Assembly: GCA_039707465.1 (NCBI GenBank)
Contig: CM077643.1
Span: 44,210,605-44,274,604 of the forward strand
Source of the DNA: Rhabdophis nuchalis
Taxonomy: Eukaryota; Chordata; Lepidosauria; Squamata; Natricidae
DNA length: 64,000 bases
Direction of reading: 5' to 3'
The translations under genes were made by a program, and so were the position numbers. Under the pieces are notes generated by a model. It was not told the origin of the DNA, made no database searches, and worked only from the letters and a program-made list of their open reading frames with translations. Numbering within the stretch: position 1 is the stretch's first letter; every line of letters starts with the position of its first letter. Shown in pieces: positions 1 through 13,000 of the stretch.

Positions 1-240
1 GTGAATCTGGGTTCCCCATTAACTGCTTGTCAGAAAGTTACAAAAGGTGATCACATGACTCCTGGATACTGCAACCATCATAAATATGAGTAAGTTCCCA
101 AGCTTCTGAATTTTGATCACATGACCATGGGGATGCTGCAACAATCTCAAGTGTGAAAAATGGTCATAAGTCACTTTTTTTTATGCTGTTGTAACTTCAA
201 TTGATCTCTAAATGAACTGTTGTAAGTTGAGGACTACCTG
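1..240. mobile_element. MITE family A, partial copy cut by window edge
   Basis: Half of a repeat seen at least seven more times here (for example 6845-7212, 13629-14012, 48049-48436). Hallmarks are GTGATCACATGAC, a TCATAAATATGAG box, GATCACATGACCATGGGGA, and a terminus reading GTTGTAAGTTGAGGACTACC. Full copies end in inverted AGTCCT(C/T)GACTTA and TAAGTCGAGGACT, so this is a non-autonomous TIR element of about 380 bp. I cannot assign the superfamily. Confidence 0.6.
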
Positions 241-787
241 CATTTAATTTGGCTATAAAGTAAGTATATCAATTAAAAATAAAGGGAGCTAGAATACACC
301 TTGCCTCAATCCCCTCTTGACAAGAATTTCCTTGGTGGTGTATCCTTGCACATTATACTACACGTTCATCTGCTAGGCAAGATAGGCAGCATAGAAATTT
401 AACAATAAATACATCCAAAGGTTTTCATATATCTTGTCTACAAGAACAAATAAGCTTTAATCAGTTGGGGAAGAGCAGTTTCTGAACTAGTTTGAATGTA
501 GAAATTAGAAAAGAAGCACATCTAAGATCAATAAATGCTATGAAAGAAGAACTAATTGCCTGATTGTGAATGTTTCATTTTTGTATGTAATTAACCGGGA
601 GTTTTGTTTTTCATGCACCTAAATTAGATACATTATAAGTGTTTATATGCATGCTTGCTTATTAATAGGGCTTGTATGTAATTGTGATTAAAACAATAGT
701 TAAAGGACATAGAATACATTATCATCCCATAAAAATTGGAGTCATGTTCAAAATCAACTTCCCTCCCCCCCAATCTATGATCTAGAA
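241..787. other. DDHD1 intron, no feature seen
   Basis: AT-rich intronic sequence. Nothing recognisable on either strand. Confidence 0.5.
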
Positions 788-1661
788 CAGTGGTTCTTAA
801 CCTGGGCGATATTACCCCTCAGGGGGCGATTTTGTTTTTCGGGGGGCGATGGAACAAAAAGGGGCAATGCGGGGGCGAAGGAACAGAAGGGGGGCGATAT
901 GGGGGCGATGGAGCAAGAGGTTTTGGGAACACTTTTGAGACTTTTCATACAGTAAACCGCTGTATATCTGTCATACAAAAGCATCAGATTACTTGCTATT
1001 AGTGGATTGAACTGTGTTTTAAAATGTTCCTTCAGGTAGCTTCAGTACAGAACACCGTACATATATGAATATGCATCGCTCATCTTCATGTGCGTTGTGC
1101 CGCAGCCTCTATCACTCTACCCATACAGTGGCGTGCCATTGGCCTTTTTACAGTGTGCATGAATATATATATTCCTCGAATCTTAATTTAGTTTCAGAGT
1201 TTTCGGCTTGAAATTCTTAGTTCCTGCATTGCAGTTTGTTCTTATGCCCTTTTTATATTTCTTTTTGCGTCTTAAAATTCACTTGTAATTAAATCATTAA
1301 ATGTTGCTGGTTTTTTCGGGCATTTCATTTTCTTGCAATTGAATTTTGTTTTCAGTGGTCATTGCATTTAAGTGTCATTGCATTAGCTGTAATACATGTA
1401 TCGCGAAGTTTGGGAGTAAAGTGATGAGTAGCATCAGAATTTTTCACATGGTTGAGATATCAGAGAAAGACTTGAAATAAATGATTTGCATCGATATGTC
1501 CTGATGACAATTTTAAAGAAAACAAAAAATGTGTTTGCATAAATCGAAGAATTATTTCCCTGTGTTGTGATTGAGAGGTTATGTGGGGGGGGGGGGGGGG
1601 GGGATGATAACTTCCTCAATGCTCAAGGGGGCGATTCTTTCAAAAAGGTTAAGAACCACTG
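788..1661. mobile_element. hAT-type DNA transposon, non-autonomous
   Basis: Terminal inverted repeats CAGTGGTTCTTAACCT (788) and AGGTTAAGAACCACTG (ending 1661), flanked by related 8-bp sites ATCTAGAA (780-787) and ATATAGAT (1662-1669). This matches hAT/Charlie ends. GGGGCGAT repeats occupy both subterminal regions and a poly-G run lies at about 1583-1602. No transposase frame remains. Confidence 0.75.
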
Positions 1662-1819
1662 ATATAGATGGATAATAAGAACCTATCCTATAAGAAGCTT
1701 AGTGAAACAACTACTTTAACTTCATCAGTTCTATAAATTTCCAGATCATGAACCATGAAAAGTTTAAAAATGGCAACCAGCACCTTAACTGTACCAAGAA
1801 GCTAGCTGACAATCAGTGC

Positions 1820-2560
1820 AGCTCTTGAAAAAGAGCTATTGGTGCCTCAACTCATTCATACATAAGCTACTGCATTCTGGGTGAACTCTAACCTCTGAAT
1901 GCTCTTCAAAGGCAGCCCCAAATACAGTGTCTTGCAAGATCATTTGAGAGGTGACCAAGGCATGAATGGCAATTAATAATGCCTCCAGTTCCAGAAAATC
2001 AAAATGAGTACATATAAAACTGAGCTGTGCAAAAGCCCTCTTGGCCACAGGTGCCATTGATTTCTCAAGCAGAAGCTGTGAATCTAAGATTGTAGAGACA
2101 CCAGATTGTGACTTTCCTCCTGGGGGAGTGCAACTCAAACTTAAGAATGGAATCCCTCCAGAATCGATGGACCTTTGAACGCAAAGTCACTCCATCTTAC
2201 AGAAATTTAATCTCAGCTTGTTCCTCTCCATTCAAATCTGGTTAGACACCAAGGCACCTGGAATGCAGTTTGATTCTGACCAACCAGAGGTCAAGAGGTG
2301 AAAATTAACATTCTGATGAAACCTACAACCATACTACTAGATGATGTCCTACAGAAGTTTCACAGAGATGTTGAATAGGAGCATGGAGAATATTGAGAGC
2401 CCTGAGTCTTTTTACACTTGAGGGGTTTGGGACATTATGTGTCAATGGAGGAGAAGGAGAAATATTGCAAAACAATATCCCCCACATCTAACTCCAGAGA
2501 TGACTCAGTTCTGTCATGTAATCTATAAGCAACCGATGCTAAATCCTGTGCTGAAAGGTT
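1820..2560 (-). mobile_element. Old L3/CR1-like LINE fragment
   Basis: The minus strand shows degraded protein similar to the CR1/L3 C-terminal region (residues like LSFICTHFDFLELEALLIAIHALVTS), with stops in all frames. It is older and more diverged than the other CR1 copies in the window. Confidence 0.4.
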
Positions 2561-2675
2561 CATGGCGACCTTTTTCCCCAGGGAAGATGAGCTGAATTTC
2601 CTAAAACCAATGTGTCTCAAGATCTCCAATCCTATAGTAAATTCCAACAGCTCAAGCAGCAAGGAGGACAATGAA

Positions 2676-2975
2676 ATGAGTACAGATGGTCCTTTACTTA
2701 CAACCATTTGTTTAGTGACTATTACAACAGCACTGAACAAAATGATTTATGACCACTTTTCACATTTACAACCATTACAGCATCAAATTTTATGATCAAA
2801 ATTTGGACACTTGGCAACTGACATGTATTTTTATGACAGTTGCAGTGTGACTTTCTGATAAGCAAAGTCAATGAGGAAGTCAGTTTTATTTAGCAACTGT
2901 GTCAAGAAAAGTAGTGAAATAGGACAAAATCCACATAAAAACTACCTTGCTTGGCAGTAGAAATTTTGGGCTCAT
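2676..2975. mobile_element. MITE family A copy, truncated by a CR1 insertion
   Basis: Contains the family's TTTAGTGACTATTACAACAG, GACCACTTTTCACATTTAC and CAAAGTCAATGAGGAAG boxes and runs to GAAATTTTGGGCTCA at about 2975, where the CR1 tail begins. The missing terminus suggests the CR1 landed in it. Confidence 0.6.
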
Positions 2976-2977
2976 TT

Positions 2978-3578
2978 AATAATAATAATAATAATTTATT
3001 TCTTATAAACCGCACCCTCTCCCCACAGGGACTCGGGGCGGTGCACAGGAGGAATAAGAACAATAACTATATACATATGTCATTAAAAATACATTAAATT
3101 AAGTGACCTGTGCTAAAATACCCGTTAAAACTATCTAACTAGAGATCCCCAATAAACCCTAAAAACAGAGGAGTAGCTATCCCAGGCCGGCAAGGCAGAA
3201 AAAGTGTGTTTTCAATTTAAGACGGAAGGAGCGGAGGTCCGTGGTGGTCCTAATATCGGGGGGGAGGTCGTTCCAGAGGGCTGGGCCCGCCACAGAGAGA
3301 GCCCTTCCCCTGGGTGTCGCCCGCTGACAAAGTCTAGTGGACGGCACCCGGAGAAGTCCCTCTCTGTGGGAGCGAATCGGTCGTGAGGATGTATGAGGCA
3401 GGATCCGATCCCGCAAGTAGCTAGGTCCCGAGCCATGGAGCGCTTTAAAGATGATAATTAATACCTTGAAGCGCACCCGGAAGACGACAGGCAGCCAGTG
3501 CAGCTCGCGCAAGAGCGGTGTTACATGGGTGTACCTTGTGGTACCCATAATTGCTCGCGCGGCTGCATTGTGGTCATA
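2978..3578 (-). mobile_element. CR1/L3-type LINE 3' end
   Basis: Minus-strand 5'-truncated copy: the C-terminal end of ORF2 ([32 protein letters not shown], ending FCLAGLG), a short 3' UTR with the GGGACTCGGGGCGGTGCACA box, and an (ATT)n tail at about 2979-2999. Truncation and tail are typical of CR1. Confidence 0.85.
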
Positions 3579-3899
3579 GGGATTACCTGTTGTCAGGGTT
3601 CGCCATGATAGCTTTGCAAATTGACACCTGTATTCTGTGTGATATTTCTCAGTGACAAGATCACTTACCAGTTTCATCCTTATTAGGAATCATCAGACAC
3701 AGGTAGCCTAATAAAAAAATGATTTTCTTATTATTAATTTTTTAACAAGACAACAGGGTTCTATTATAATATATTATATAATCGTAGGGGGAAAATAACA
3801 TTGAATTTGATATGTTGTCTGTTGTTACTTAAATAGATTCAACAACATTGTTCTAGCCTACATTGGATCTTAATATAATTCTGTTTCTTTCCATTTTAG

Positions 3900-4070
3900 A
3901 ATCTGAAAAGATTCCTGTGATGCGTGGACAATGGTTTATTGATGGCACATGGCAACCACTAGAAGAAGAAGAAAGTAATCTGATAGAAGAGGAACATCTC
4001 AGCTGTTTCAAGGGACAACAGATGCAGAACTTTGACACAAATGTGTCAAAACCTATAGATAGAAAAGAGG
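3900..4070 (+). CDS. DDHD1: DDHD1 exon: WWE-like segment
   Basis: The first DDHD1 exon in the window. The acceptor is a pyrimidine-rich tract ending TTTTAG at 3899 and the donor GTAAG is at 4071. Both flanking introns are phase 1. It encodes the tryptophan-bearing [13 protein letters not shown] segment followed by an acidic stretch ([12 protein letters not shown]), typical of the WWE-like region before the lipase core of this family. The exon must be joined to an upstream exon outside the window. Confidence 0.93.
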
Positions 4071-7000
4071 GTAAGATTTACTACCGAAAATTCATACTCT
4101 TCTTGTTATGATGGTCATAACTCTTGCAGGACAACTGATACTTAATTAGGTAATAATATTTCCACATTAATGGAGAGAACGTCCCCTAGAATATCAGTGA
4201 AATCTTTCTCAGCCTACATAGAATTGCCAGAAACTGTTCTTCCATGAATATATTTTCTCAGAATATATATTCAGCATTTCTAAATCAACAATGTGATGAA
4301 ACAAATATATATTAAGATGTAGCATTTCTATAAATCTGCTTAGTTGAAAAATGTAGTAAGTTGAATAATATTTTTTAAAATCCATTCAGTTAACTCTAGT
4401 TAGGATATATCTAGGAAAAAATGATCCATGTATGTTAAGCAAACTTGTTTTATTTTCCTTTTCCATAGAATAAAATTTTAAGCAATCAGAATCTTGACGA
4501 ACCATTAGCTCTGTTCTGAATAAAAGTTTGCACTACTTTGGTGGCAGAGAAAGGTTAATTAAATACTTATTTGGCTGTCAACTATTCAGGAAAGCTAAAA
4601 TTGTGCTGGTGGTAATTTGTTATAAATTTCATGATACTATCATGAATTAACAAAGGCAGAACTCTGCCTTTAGTTTCAGTGTGTTATGGAGTAGTATTTT
4701 TCAACCACAGTAAGTTAAAGATGTATGGACTTCAACTCCCAGAATTCCCCACATAATTCCCCAGCCAATTAGAATTTTGAGAGTTGAAGTCCTTGCATCG
4801 TAAATTTGGGGAGGTTGAGAGATAGTGATCTGAAGTAAGTCAAAACAAATTGATTCTATTAATTACCCTGCAAATAAAAGCCTAGTGCACATTAACAGAA
4901 AATTTGCTTAATCATTACATTGTAATTAATTGCAATCTTCTTAAAAGATCATTGTTTAGATGATCTGTTTTTTGCAGTTTACACAAGGGTTAAATCTGGT
5001 TCATGATTAAATTATTTTATTGATCTTATTAAGGCAGTGTTTGAAAAAATAAAGAACAGTTTGGTCTTATCTCCTTGACCAGTCACATTTTTAATCTTAA
5101 AGGACTGTGTGATAAATCTCTGGAAATAGCTGCATTTGAACCATGAAGCACCTTCAGCAAATTCAGTAAGCTTATCAGACTGGTCCAGTCTGAAAAACGT
5201 GATACTTTTGTGCAATTTTTTAGACTTTAGTCTTTCTTTCGGCACCAAACTGAAATTCAGGCTACGAAACAGGTTACAAAAAAGTATCATGCTGCTAAGC
5301 TTATTGAGAAAAGACAAAGAAATAGCAGAATAACAAAGTTGGAAGGGACCTTGTAGGCCAATCCCCACCCAGGCAGAAGACCCTCCACCATTCCTAACAG
5401 ACGACAGTCCAGTCTCTTCTTCTATAGGTAGGTTCACTGACTGCCTTGTTAAGCAACTTCAAAAGTACAACAGTGCTCAGGAAGTAAGTTTAGAACTGCT
5501 CCTTGCACACCATTGTGGCTATTGCAGCATCCCTGTAGTCATGTGCAAGTGATGTACATTTACAACAGTCATTATTTATTTATTTATTTTATTTTATTTT
5601 ATTTTATTAGATTTATATCCCGCCCTTCTCCAAGAGGACCCAGGGCGGTGCACAGGAATTTAAAAGATACATACAAAAATCAAATAGAAAATTTAAAAAC
5701 TTATTAAATACCCATCCTGTGCTAAAAACCAAATTAAAATCCCCAAAACTTAAAAACTATCTAAAATAGTCACAGCGGAGGTTACGCTAGGCCGGCTTGA
5801 TGAAAGAAATGTGTCTTTAGACACTGCCGGAAGAGGCGGAGGTCTGAGATGGTGCGAAGTTCAGGGGGTAGGTCGTTCCAAAGGGCGGCGCCCGCCACAG
5901 AGAAGGCCCTTCCCCTGGGTGTCGCCAGTCGGCATTGTCCTCCTGCAGTCATATGATCATCATTTACAACCTTCATAGCTGACTTTCAACAAGCAAAGTT
6001 AATGGGAAAGCCAGCAGGAAGTCACAAGTTATAGTGAAATGATGTTGCGCTTAACAAGCTGCAATGATTCACTTAAGTGGACCATAGTGGAAATGATATA
6101 AGTCCAGTGTGATCACATGATGTTTCACTTCATGACCACACTGCTTAGTAGTGGAGTTGCCAGTCCCAATTGCGATTGGTAATTTCTGTATTTTCATTTT
6201 CTACCAACCTACTTGCTGAACACATGGAATTCCTTTTTCCTTTCTGTCTCTCAGGTGAATTAGTAAAATATAAGACTGTATTAAATAATAAGTGAAACAT
6301 GTTTTGCTTCTAAAGCCTAGTTTAGAAGAGCATAACTCTTGTCTAACCTGGAAACAAATCCTGCTTCCAGGAGTTCTGGATTTATACACATCTGGGGTGT
6401 ATGTATTTAATTCAGTGCTGTAGGTTGGATCACTTGAGTTAGACCTCATTAATTTGTCACAAGACCTACACTAAGCATTACTAAGTTTAGATCCAAAGCA
6501 AATTAGCTTAAAATAATAATTAAAAAAGTATACCTGCAAACCTTTGAGTTTGACTTCTATTTTTATGAAGTATCTATTTCTGAGTTGCATGATTAATATT
6601 ACAATATTTTTAGGGCTTAACAAACATCAAAAATTTCCTTATTTTTCCTTTTGAATTCTACTTAATACTGTTAAATAGAGTGCAACATGTGCTGTTGGAA
6701 AGATTAATATAAGTTATGTAAGTAATTTCTGTATGTGAAACTTGACAGAGTGATAGATAGCTGATTTTTTTTGTATATAGATTATATATGTGTTACTGTT
6801 AGTGTCAAAGTAACTGCAGAGTAGTTTTTATTTTTGGATTGAATCATCTTAGTTAACTTACGACCACCAACATTTCTATTGCTAAGCAAGACGTTTGTTA
6901 AGTGAGTTTTGCTCCATTTTATGGCCTTTCTTGCTACAGTGAATCTCTGCAGTTGGTAATACTGTTCTTAAGTGAATGGTTTCCCCATTGATCACCTTGT

Positions 7001-10000
7001 CAAGGTGATCACGTGACCCTGGGACATTGCAGCCATCAAAACATGATCATGTGACCCATCATTGCAGCCAGTTGCTAAGCATCCAGATTTTGATCACGTG
7101 ACCATGGGGATGCCACAACTGTCGTAAATGTGAAAAATGCTCATAAGTTACTTTTTCTGTGCTGTTGTAACTTTGAACAGTAACTAAGGGAACTTTTGTA
7201 AGTCAAAGATATCTCTATTTAGATATTTCTAAAAGCTTCCTTCAGGCTTTGCTTTTCACTGTTCTTGCATAAACCTACCAAAAGCAGCTTCAAATTACTG
7301 CTTTGTCTGCACTAACTTGAGCAGCTGTCAAAAATGTTGTGACCTCCATCTAAATTGATCATAACCCATAGTTTAAGAACTCCTGCCTTAAAGCAAAATA
7401 AAATAATTAACAAAATACATATTGCTAATCAACTACTAGAAGAAATGAAGAAAGAGGAGACCAAATTCTACTCCTACTTTTGAAATGTTAATTTTAGCAA
7501 TTTTCAAAGTACAACCTTGCCCTGAAGGTGACCTGGGGGAGGTAAACTGTTCAACTGGAGGAGTGAATAAAAAAATGTTGTTCCATGCTATTGTTGAAGG
7601 GCATCACATTATTGGGACAGGAATAGGGAACTTTTATGTTAGTTTTAAAAATTATCACATCCTTTCATTCTTAGCCTGTGAATCAGTCTTGACTCCAATA
7701 AGTGCTTGGACTAGTCCTTGCAGTTTCCTTGCAAGATTTTCACAAGTGCTTTGCTATTGCCTTTTTTATAATAATATAATAATTTACTTTTATCGTATCG
7801 ATTATGTGCCATCAAGTCAATGTTGACTCTTTTTATATTGAAAAAGTTTTATTGGTTTTACATTTTTCTATAGGGTAGGGTAAGAAATTTTGAGAGCATT
7901 CACGTCAGAGTCGTCGGCCCTTCCGAGACCTCAAAATACACAATAAAAAGATAAAGATAACAAAAAAAAGCATTTTTCATAACACTACAAGGTAAAAGCA
8001 AGTACATATACCTAAATTCTCAATTCCATGCTGTCAGACATTTACAAAAAATCCAGATACAGATATTATGCAAAATTGTTCAGAAAAATCAAGGCAAAGT
8101 TATTTTTTCGATCTAAGTCTCTTGGCTATTGTATCTTCTTTTTCTCCTCCCTGGCCCCGAGCGGGCGGGGCCGTGGCCCCCTCCGTCCCCCCTGGATCTT
8201 CCCCCAGGGCAGAGGAATATTTTTTAAGAAAGGCTTCCGCCTCAGCAACTGTTTTAATCCTCACTCTTCCTCCTTCCCAGAACACCAGCATCCCTTCGGG
8301 TGTCACCCACTTGAACCAAATCCCATGATCAAATAAAATTTTAGACAAGAAGGAAAATTTCCTCCTTGCTTCTCGAATCTTTCTAGGAATCTGCTTCAAG
8401 ATAGTGACCGTTTTTTGTTGGTAAATTAAAGGGTTCTCTCTCTGCGCCCTCAGGATTTCCTCTCTGGTTGACCTTCTAACAAATTTCACATGTATCTCTC
8501 TAGGCGCTTCATTTATCCTGGCATATGCTGAGTTAATTCTATAGGCTAGGTCAATGTCCCCCCTGATCTCATCTTTAGGTTTTTGTAAATAGTCTGCTAA
8601 AATTGTGCTCATAAGATCAGGGAGGCATTCACCAGATTCCTCAAGAACGTTCTGAAATCTCAAAAAATATGTCATTCTTTCCATATCAATCCTAGACACA
8701 TGCCCATCTATTTCCCCAACCTCTTTAGTAACATTTTTAATCTCTCCCTTAACCCCCACCAACCCCCCTTCCAATTCTTCAGTCTTCTGTGTGTTTTCCA
8801 GCACTTGCTTCCTTGTGTCCAATAGCTCCTTCTTGAAATTGATGTTTTCAGCCCTCTGGGCCTGAATTTCGTTTACCAAAGTTTGTATAACAGTTTCAAG
8901 AGAAGCCATCCGTTGTTCTAAACTTGCCAGTGCTGTTTCTTGAGCCATGATTAACTGTTAAAGTCAGTGCCACCAAAATGGCGTTTTCAGGGTGGGGTTG
9001 GTGAGACTAACCGGGAGCCAAAAGTTCAGATCAAGGTTGAAACGTTGTAAAATTCAGGAACCAAGAGAGAGACAATTTTCCAGCTCAATAGTTATAATAA
9101 CGAAGGTAATCCAGAAAGGAATCACAAATCCAACAAGAAAAAAATTCTTCATTAATATCCAGAGAGAGTCCCATTTGTAAAGAGACGCTGGGAATTTTCC
9201 ATAGTTAAAATAGTCAGGCAGGGACAAAGAAAAGCCACTTTCCACCGCCCATCTCAGAGCCCAGAGGAGAGAGTAAAAAAATAATTTTTTTTTTAACCAG
9301 CCAGACCTAGAAACAATGTTGCAAGTAGCCGCATACCACTTTCCCTTGTTAGAGACAGTCCGGATTTAAGATTTCCGCTTTCTCTTCCAGAGAAGCCATT
9401 TTTAAGTGCCGCTTAAGTCCGAGGGGTTTTTTTTGAAAACAAACACCCCCCTCCCAGTCCGTTCAGCCTGGCTGGCAGCAAGGAAAAAAAGTCTTTTTAA
9501 ACTCACTCTCCCTCGCAGCTGAAGCCTCGGCAAGCCTTCCGCTCTCTTCCGCTCAGCCCTCTACATTGAAGTGAATGGCGCCGACAGCCGTTGGCGAAGG
9601 GAGAACCCCCCGCAGCATGTTCCTCCTCACCTAGGTCGCGGAGGGGATCGCTCTCCCCACCGCCGTGAGGAGAAACGTCTCCTCCGAGCCGACCCTACGG
9701 GAGACCTCCGGTAACCGGAGTGTCTCGCCCCCGTGGGGGGCAGAAAAGGCAACAAAGCGGCGAGCGAGCCCCAGGCTCGCCCGTCACCGCTGGAGCCGGA
9801 ACCGGAAGACAATGTTGACTCTTTAATAGCCAAATAAATATTCTCCAGGAAGCTCAGTTCTCTCCTATTATGATCCTTTAGCTCTGTGATGGTGAATCTA
9901 TGGCACGTGTGGTGGAAGTGGCACGCAAGCCATCTCTCCGGGCACATGAGCCATCATCTGCTGATCTTCTGGGTTTTGCTGCACCAGCCAGCTGATCTTC

Positions 10001-13000
10001 ATGCACATGGGAGCTCCAGGAACCGGAAGAGCAGCCGCCTGGCGCGCATGCGCCAGTTTCCAGCATGCACATCTGCTCCAGGTGGCTGCTCCTCTGGGTT
10101 CTGGCGTGTGTGTGCGTACAAAGACAAGCTGGCCGGTGCACATGCGCACGCTGGAAATCGGAAGATCATCTTTCTGGCACGCGAATACGCTTTTCTGGTT
10201 TAAGGTACAGACGCACATGCGTTCCCATTTCATCACTCAGTGCCAAAAGGTTTTGCCAACACTGCATTAGATCTTCCATTCGTGCACCTACCCTAATTCC
10301 ATCTTGCTGCTTATCTTTCTTTCCTCTTATCTTATCTTTCTTTCCATTGGACTATTGGTCCCACTGTCTCCCACTGTTACAAAATTCTCCAGAAAGCTAC
10401 ATCTTCACAAAACATGCCCAAAGAACAGTTGGATAATTTGAGCCAATCATTTATGCTTTGAATGAGAACTCTGGATTCATTTGTTCTGTGATCCAGTGGT
10501 TGTTAATGTACCTTTCTCAATAAAGTATAATAATGTAGAATCAGTTTCCTGATTGGATGTATCTCATACAAGTTACAAAGCCTGAGGCTAGCTGACATAT
10601 TTTAATATTATCTTTAAATGAATCTAAGGGCACAAATAAACAAACGTACATAAAGCTTTTCTAACTATATGGTGACAATTTTTTTATATATTTGGAAAAC
10701 GTATGAGGCCTCCTATCTATCTCTCACAGTGACTGGGCGGCTTACAAGCGGTAAAAAAATGCAGTATAAAAAACAATAACACACACCCAGCCAGTCACAA
10801 CACACAGTCAAGTGAGCAACATGATGTGCTCCAGTCCACTAAGGGTTCTGCAGGTCCACTGGCAAAAGCAAGTGTTCAGGGCTTTACAAAAGAGTGTCAA
10901 AATAGGGGCCAGTCTAATTTCTGCCGGGATAGTATTCCACGGGGAGGGAGCCACCACAGAGAAGGCCCTTCGTTTAAGTCCCACCCAATGTATCTCCTTA
11001 GGGCAGGGATGTCCAAACTTGGGAACTTTAAGACTTGTGGACTTCAACTCCCAGAATTCCCCAGCCAGCCAGGGGATAGGACCTGCAACATTGCCTCCCT
11101 ACTCTAGTGGGCTCAGGTGGATGTAAGTGGCAGTGCAACACAGAGTTGGATTTTGCAACTATAGAGATTGCTGGATAAATCCCGAGTTGACCAGCAGATT
11201 TATGACTGTTTTGTTTGATTTCTTGATGGTAGGAAGAATAAAATGTAATAAACTAAAACCTTTTTAAAATACTTCCTTTTTGTATGGGGTGATCTTTTTA
11301 TCCATCACCAAGACAGCAAAGCTATTTGAGACTTTATTTGCAGTCTTTATCTGCAGACTGTCTGCAATCAATTTACTGTATCACAGCTTTGAGCCTCAAT
11401 TGCAAGCAATTTCTAGAGTCACTGATGGGCAATTTTTAAGGTGGTTTAATCTATAGAAGTAGAAACACAAGAGACAGGTTCTATATATTTTTTCTGCAAA
11501 AGTTGAAATGGTCCTTGTGGATGTAAGTTGTAGCAAAGCATCTGAGTGCTCTTCGTTTTACCAGCTACCTATTTTACCTATTGTACAAATTGACCCTTAA
11601 AATACTAGGAGTAGAAGATACCACATGCTTCTTTCTGTGCAGCCTAAGTATCTTCTTTTGCTTGTTACTAAAATGGCAGGGGACCTTTTACATTGTAAGA
11701 TAGGAAAAGCACTTGATCTTATCCCTCCTTTCCTGATTGAATCCAGTCAGCATAAAGGATACTGGTAAGCTTTAATGCTCTTTGCCTAGAGTTAATAGTT
11801 AATCAGTGCTGGGAATGCTGCCAACACTGTTTCCTGCTCTTTGCTACTGCATGTGTAGCCCTAAGGTCCTTCATATTATTTGGCATTAGTTTGGCTTATT
11901 GTGTAATCTAGGGCAAAGCTACATATTACAGTATATAAATAGTGCAATTTGATATAACTCTATATAGCATTTTTCATACCAGTTTTTTCCCAATTTTAGA
12001 ACAACTGTATTGTTTCTTTCACAAGCTGTTTGCATGGAACTGAAGCTAGCTTAGGCTTAGCTTCGATATTAAATAGCAGCTGGGATAGGTTGAAGGTCCA
12101 CGGTAGAACTATAACATAGGAGAAAGGAGCTTAAAAATAAGTATTAGCATGCATATTGATACTAGAGGTAATACGGTAATTGGGACCAAAATGTCTGTTA
12201 CTAAGTAATGCAGCCATAATATGCAGTGTCACATAACTGCATTCCTTAGTGATGGCAACCCTGGCAGTCCCCAGTTGCTGCCATTAAATAAATCCCATGT
12301 GTCATTAGCAAGGACTCAACCCAATGCAAGTGATTCCCAGCTTGGTCCCTCCCAGCCCCAAACCATGGTTATGTAAGGAGCTGCCTCTTCTGTCTTCTCT
12401 TGAACTATCCTCACCTGCCTACCTCTTTCTCCACCATCTCTGACCTTTTGGCCAACCACTTATCTGCCACTTCCAGCTGCCCCCATTGTCCTATCCCAGA
12501 TCAAGCACACACACAAGTACACAAAGATACCTTTTTTCTCTTTACTAAATGAGGCTTGCAAACAAACACACACCCACGCACTTGCAGTATAGAGACAAGT
12601 CGTTCCCCCTCCCCCCCCAAATTTCCCCCAAATTTCAGAGGTTTTGGTTCTGGCTGCTTATTGTTGGTCTCCTTTAACTCCAAATTAGAAACCACCAAGA
12701 CACCCACTGCTGTACATGCTGTTACCCAGACCACTATTGCGCCAGCTGGAAGCTTTCTTGCAAGATGGGGACAGCCAGGTCTTCACCTGCCCATGGCCTC
12801 TGCATCCCAGCTGGCACCTTCACTCACATCCTGCTCCTGTCTAGGGCCTTCTTTCATGAAAGAAGTCCAGTGTGCGAAAGAAGAATCCTTCTGGAAGGCT
12901 GCTTCTTTTGCACCAGCACATCCAGGGCCTCGTTTTACATGGGGTCCTTCTTTTGCAAAAGGAGGTCTTGAGCAGGGCATGAATGGAGGCCGTGGCTGGT

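Noticed and set aside
9627..9947. Arg/Ser-rich minus-strand frame over the L1 5' UTR
   Set aside because: GC-rich 5' UTR of the half-L1; the frame runs across its target-site duplication into the neighbouring sequence.
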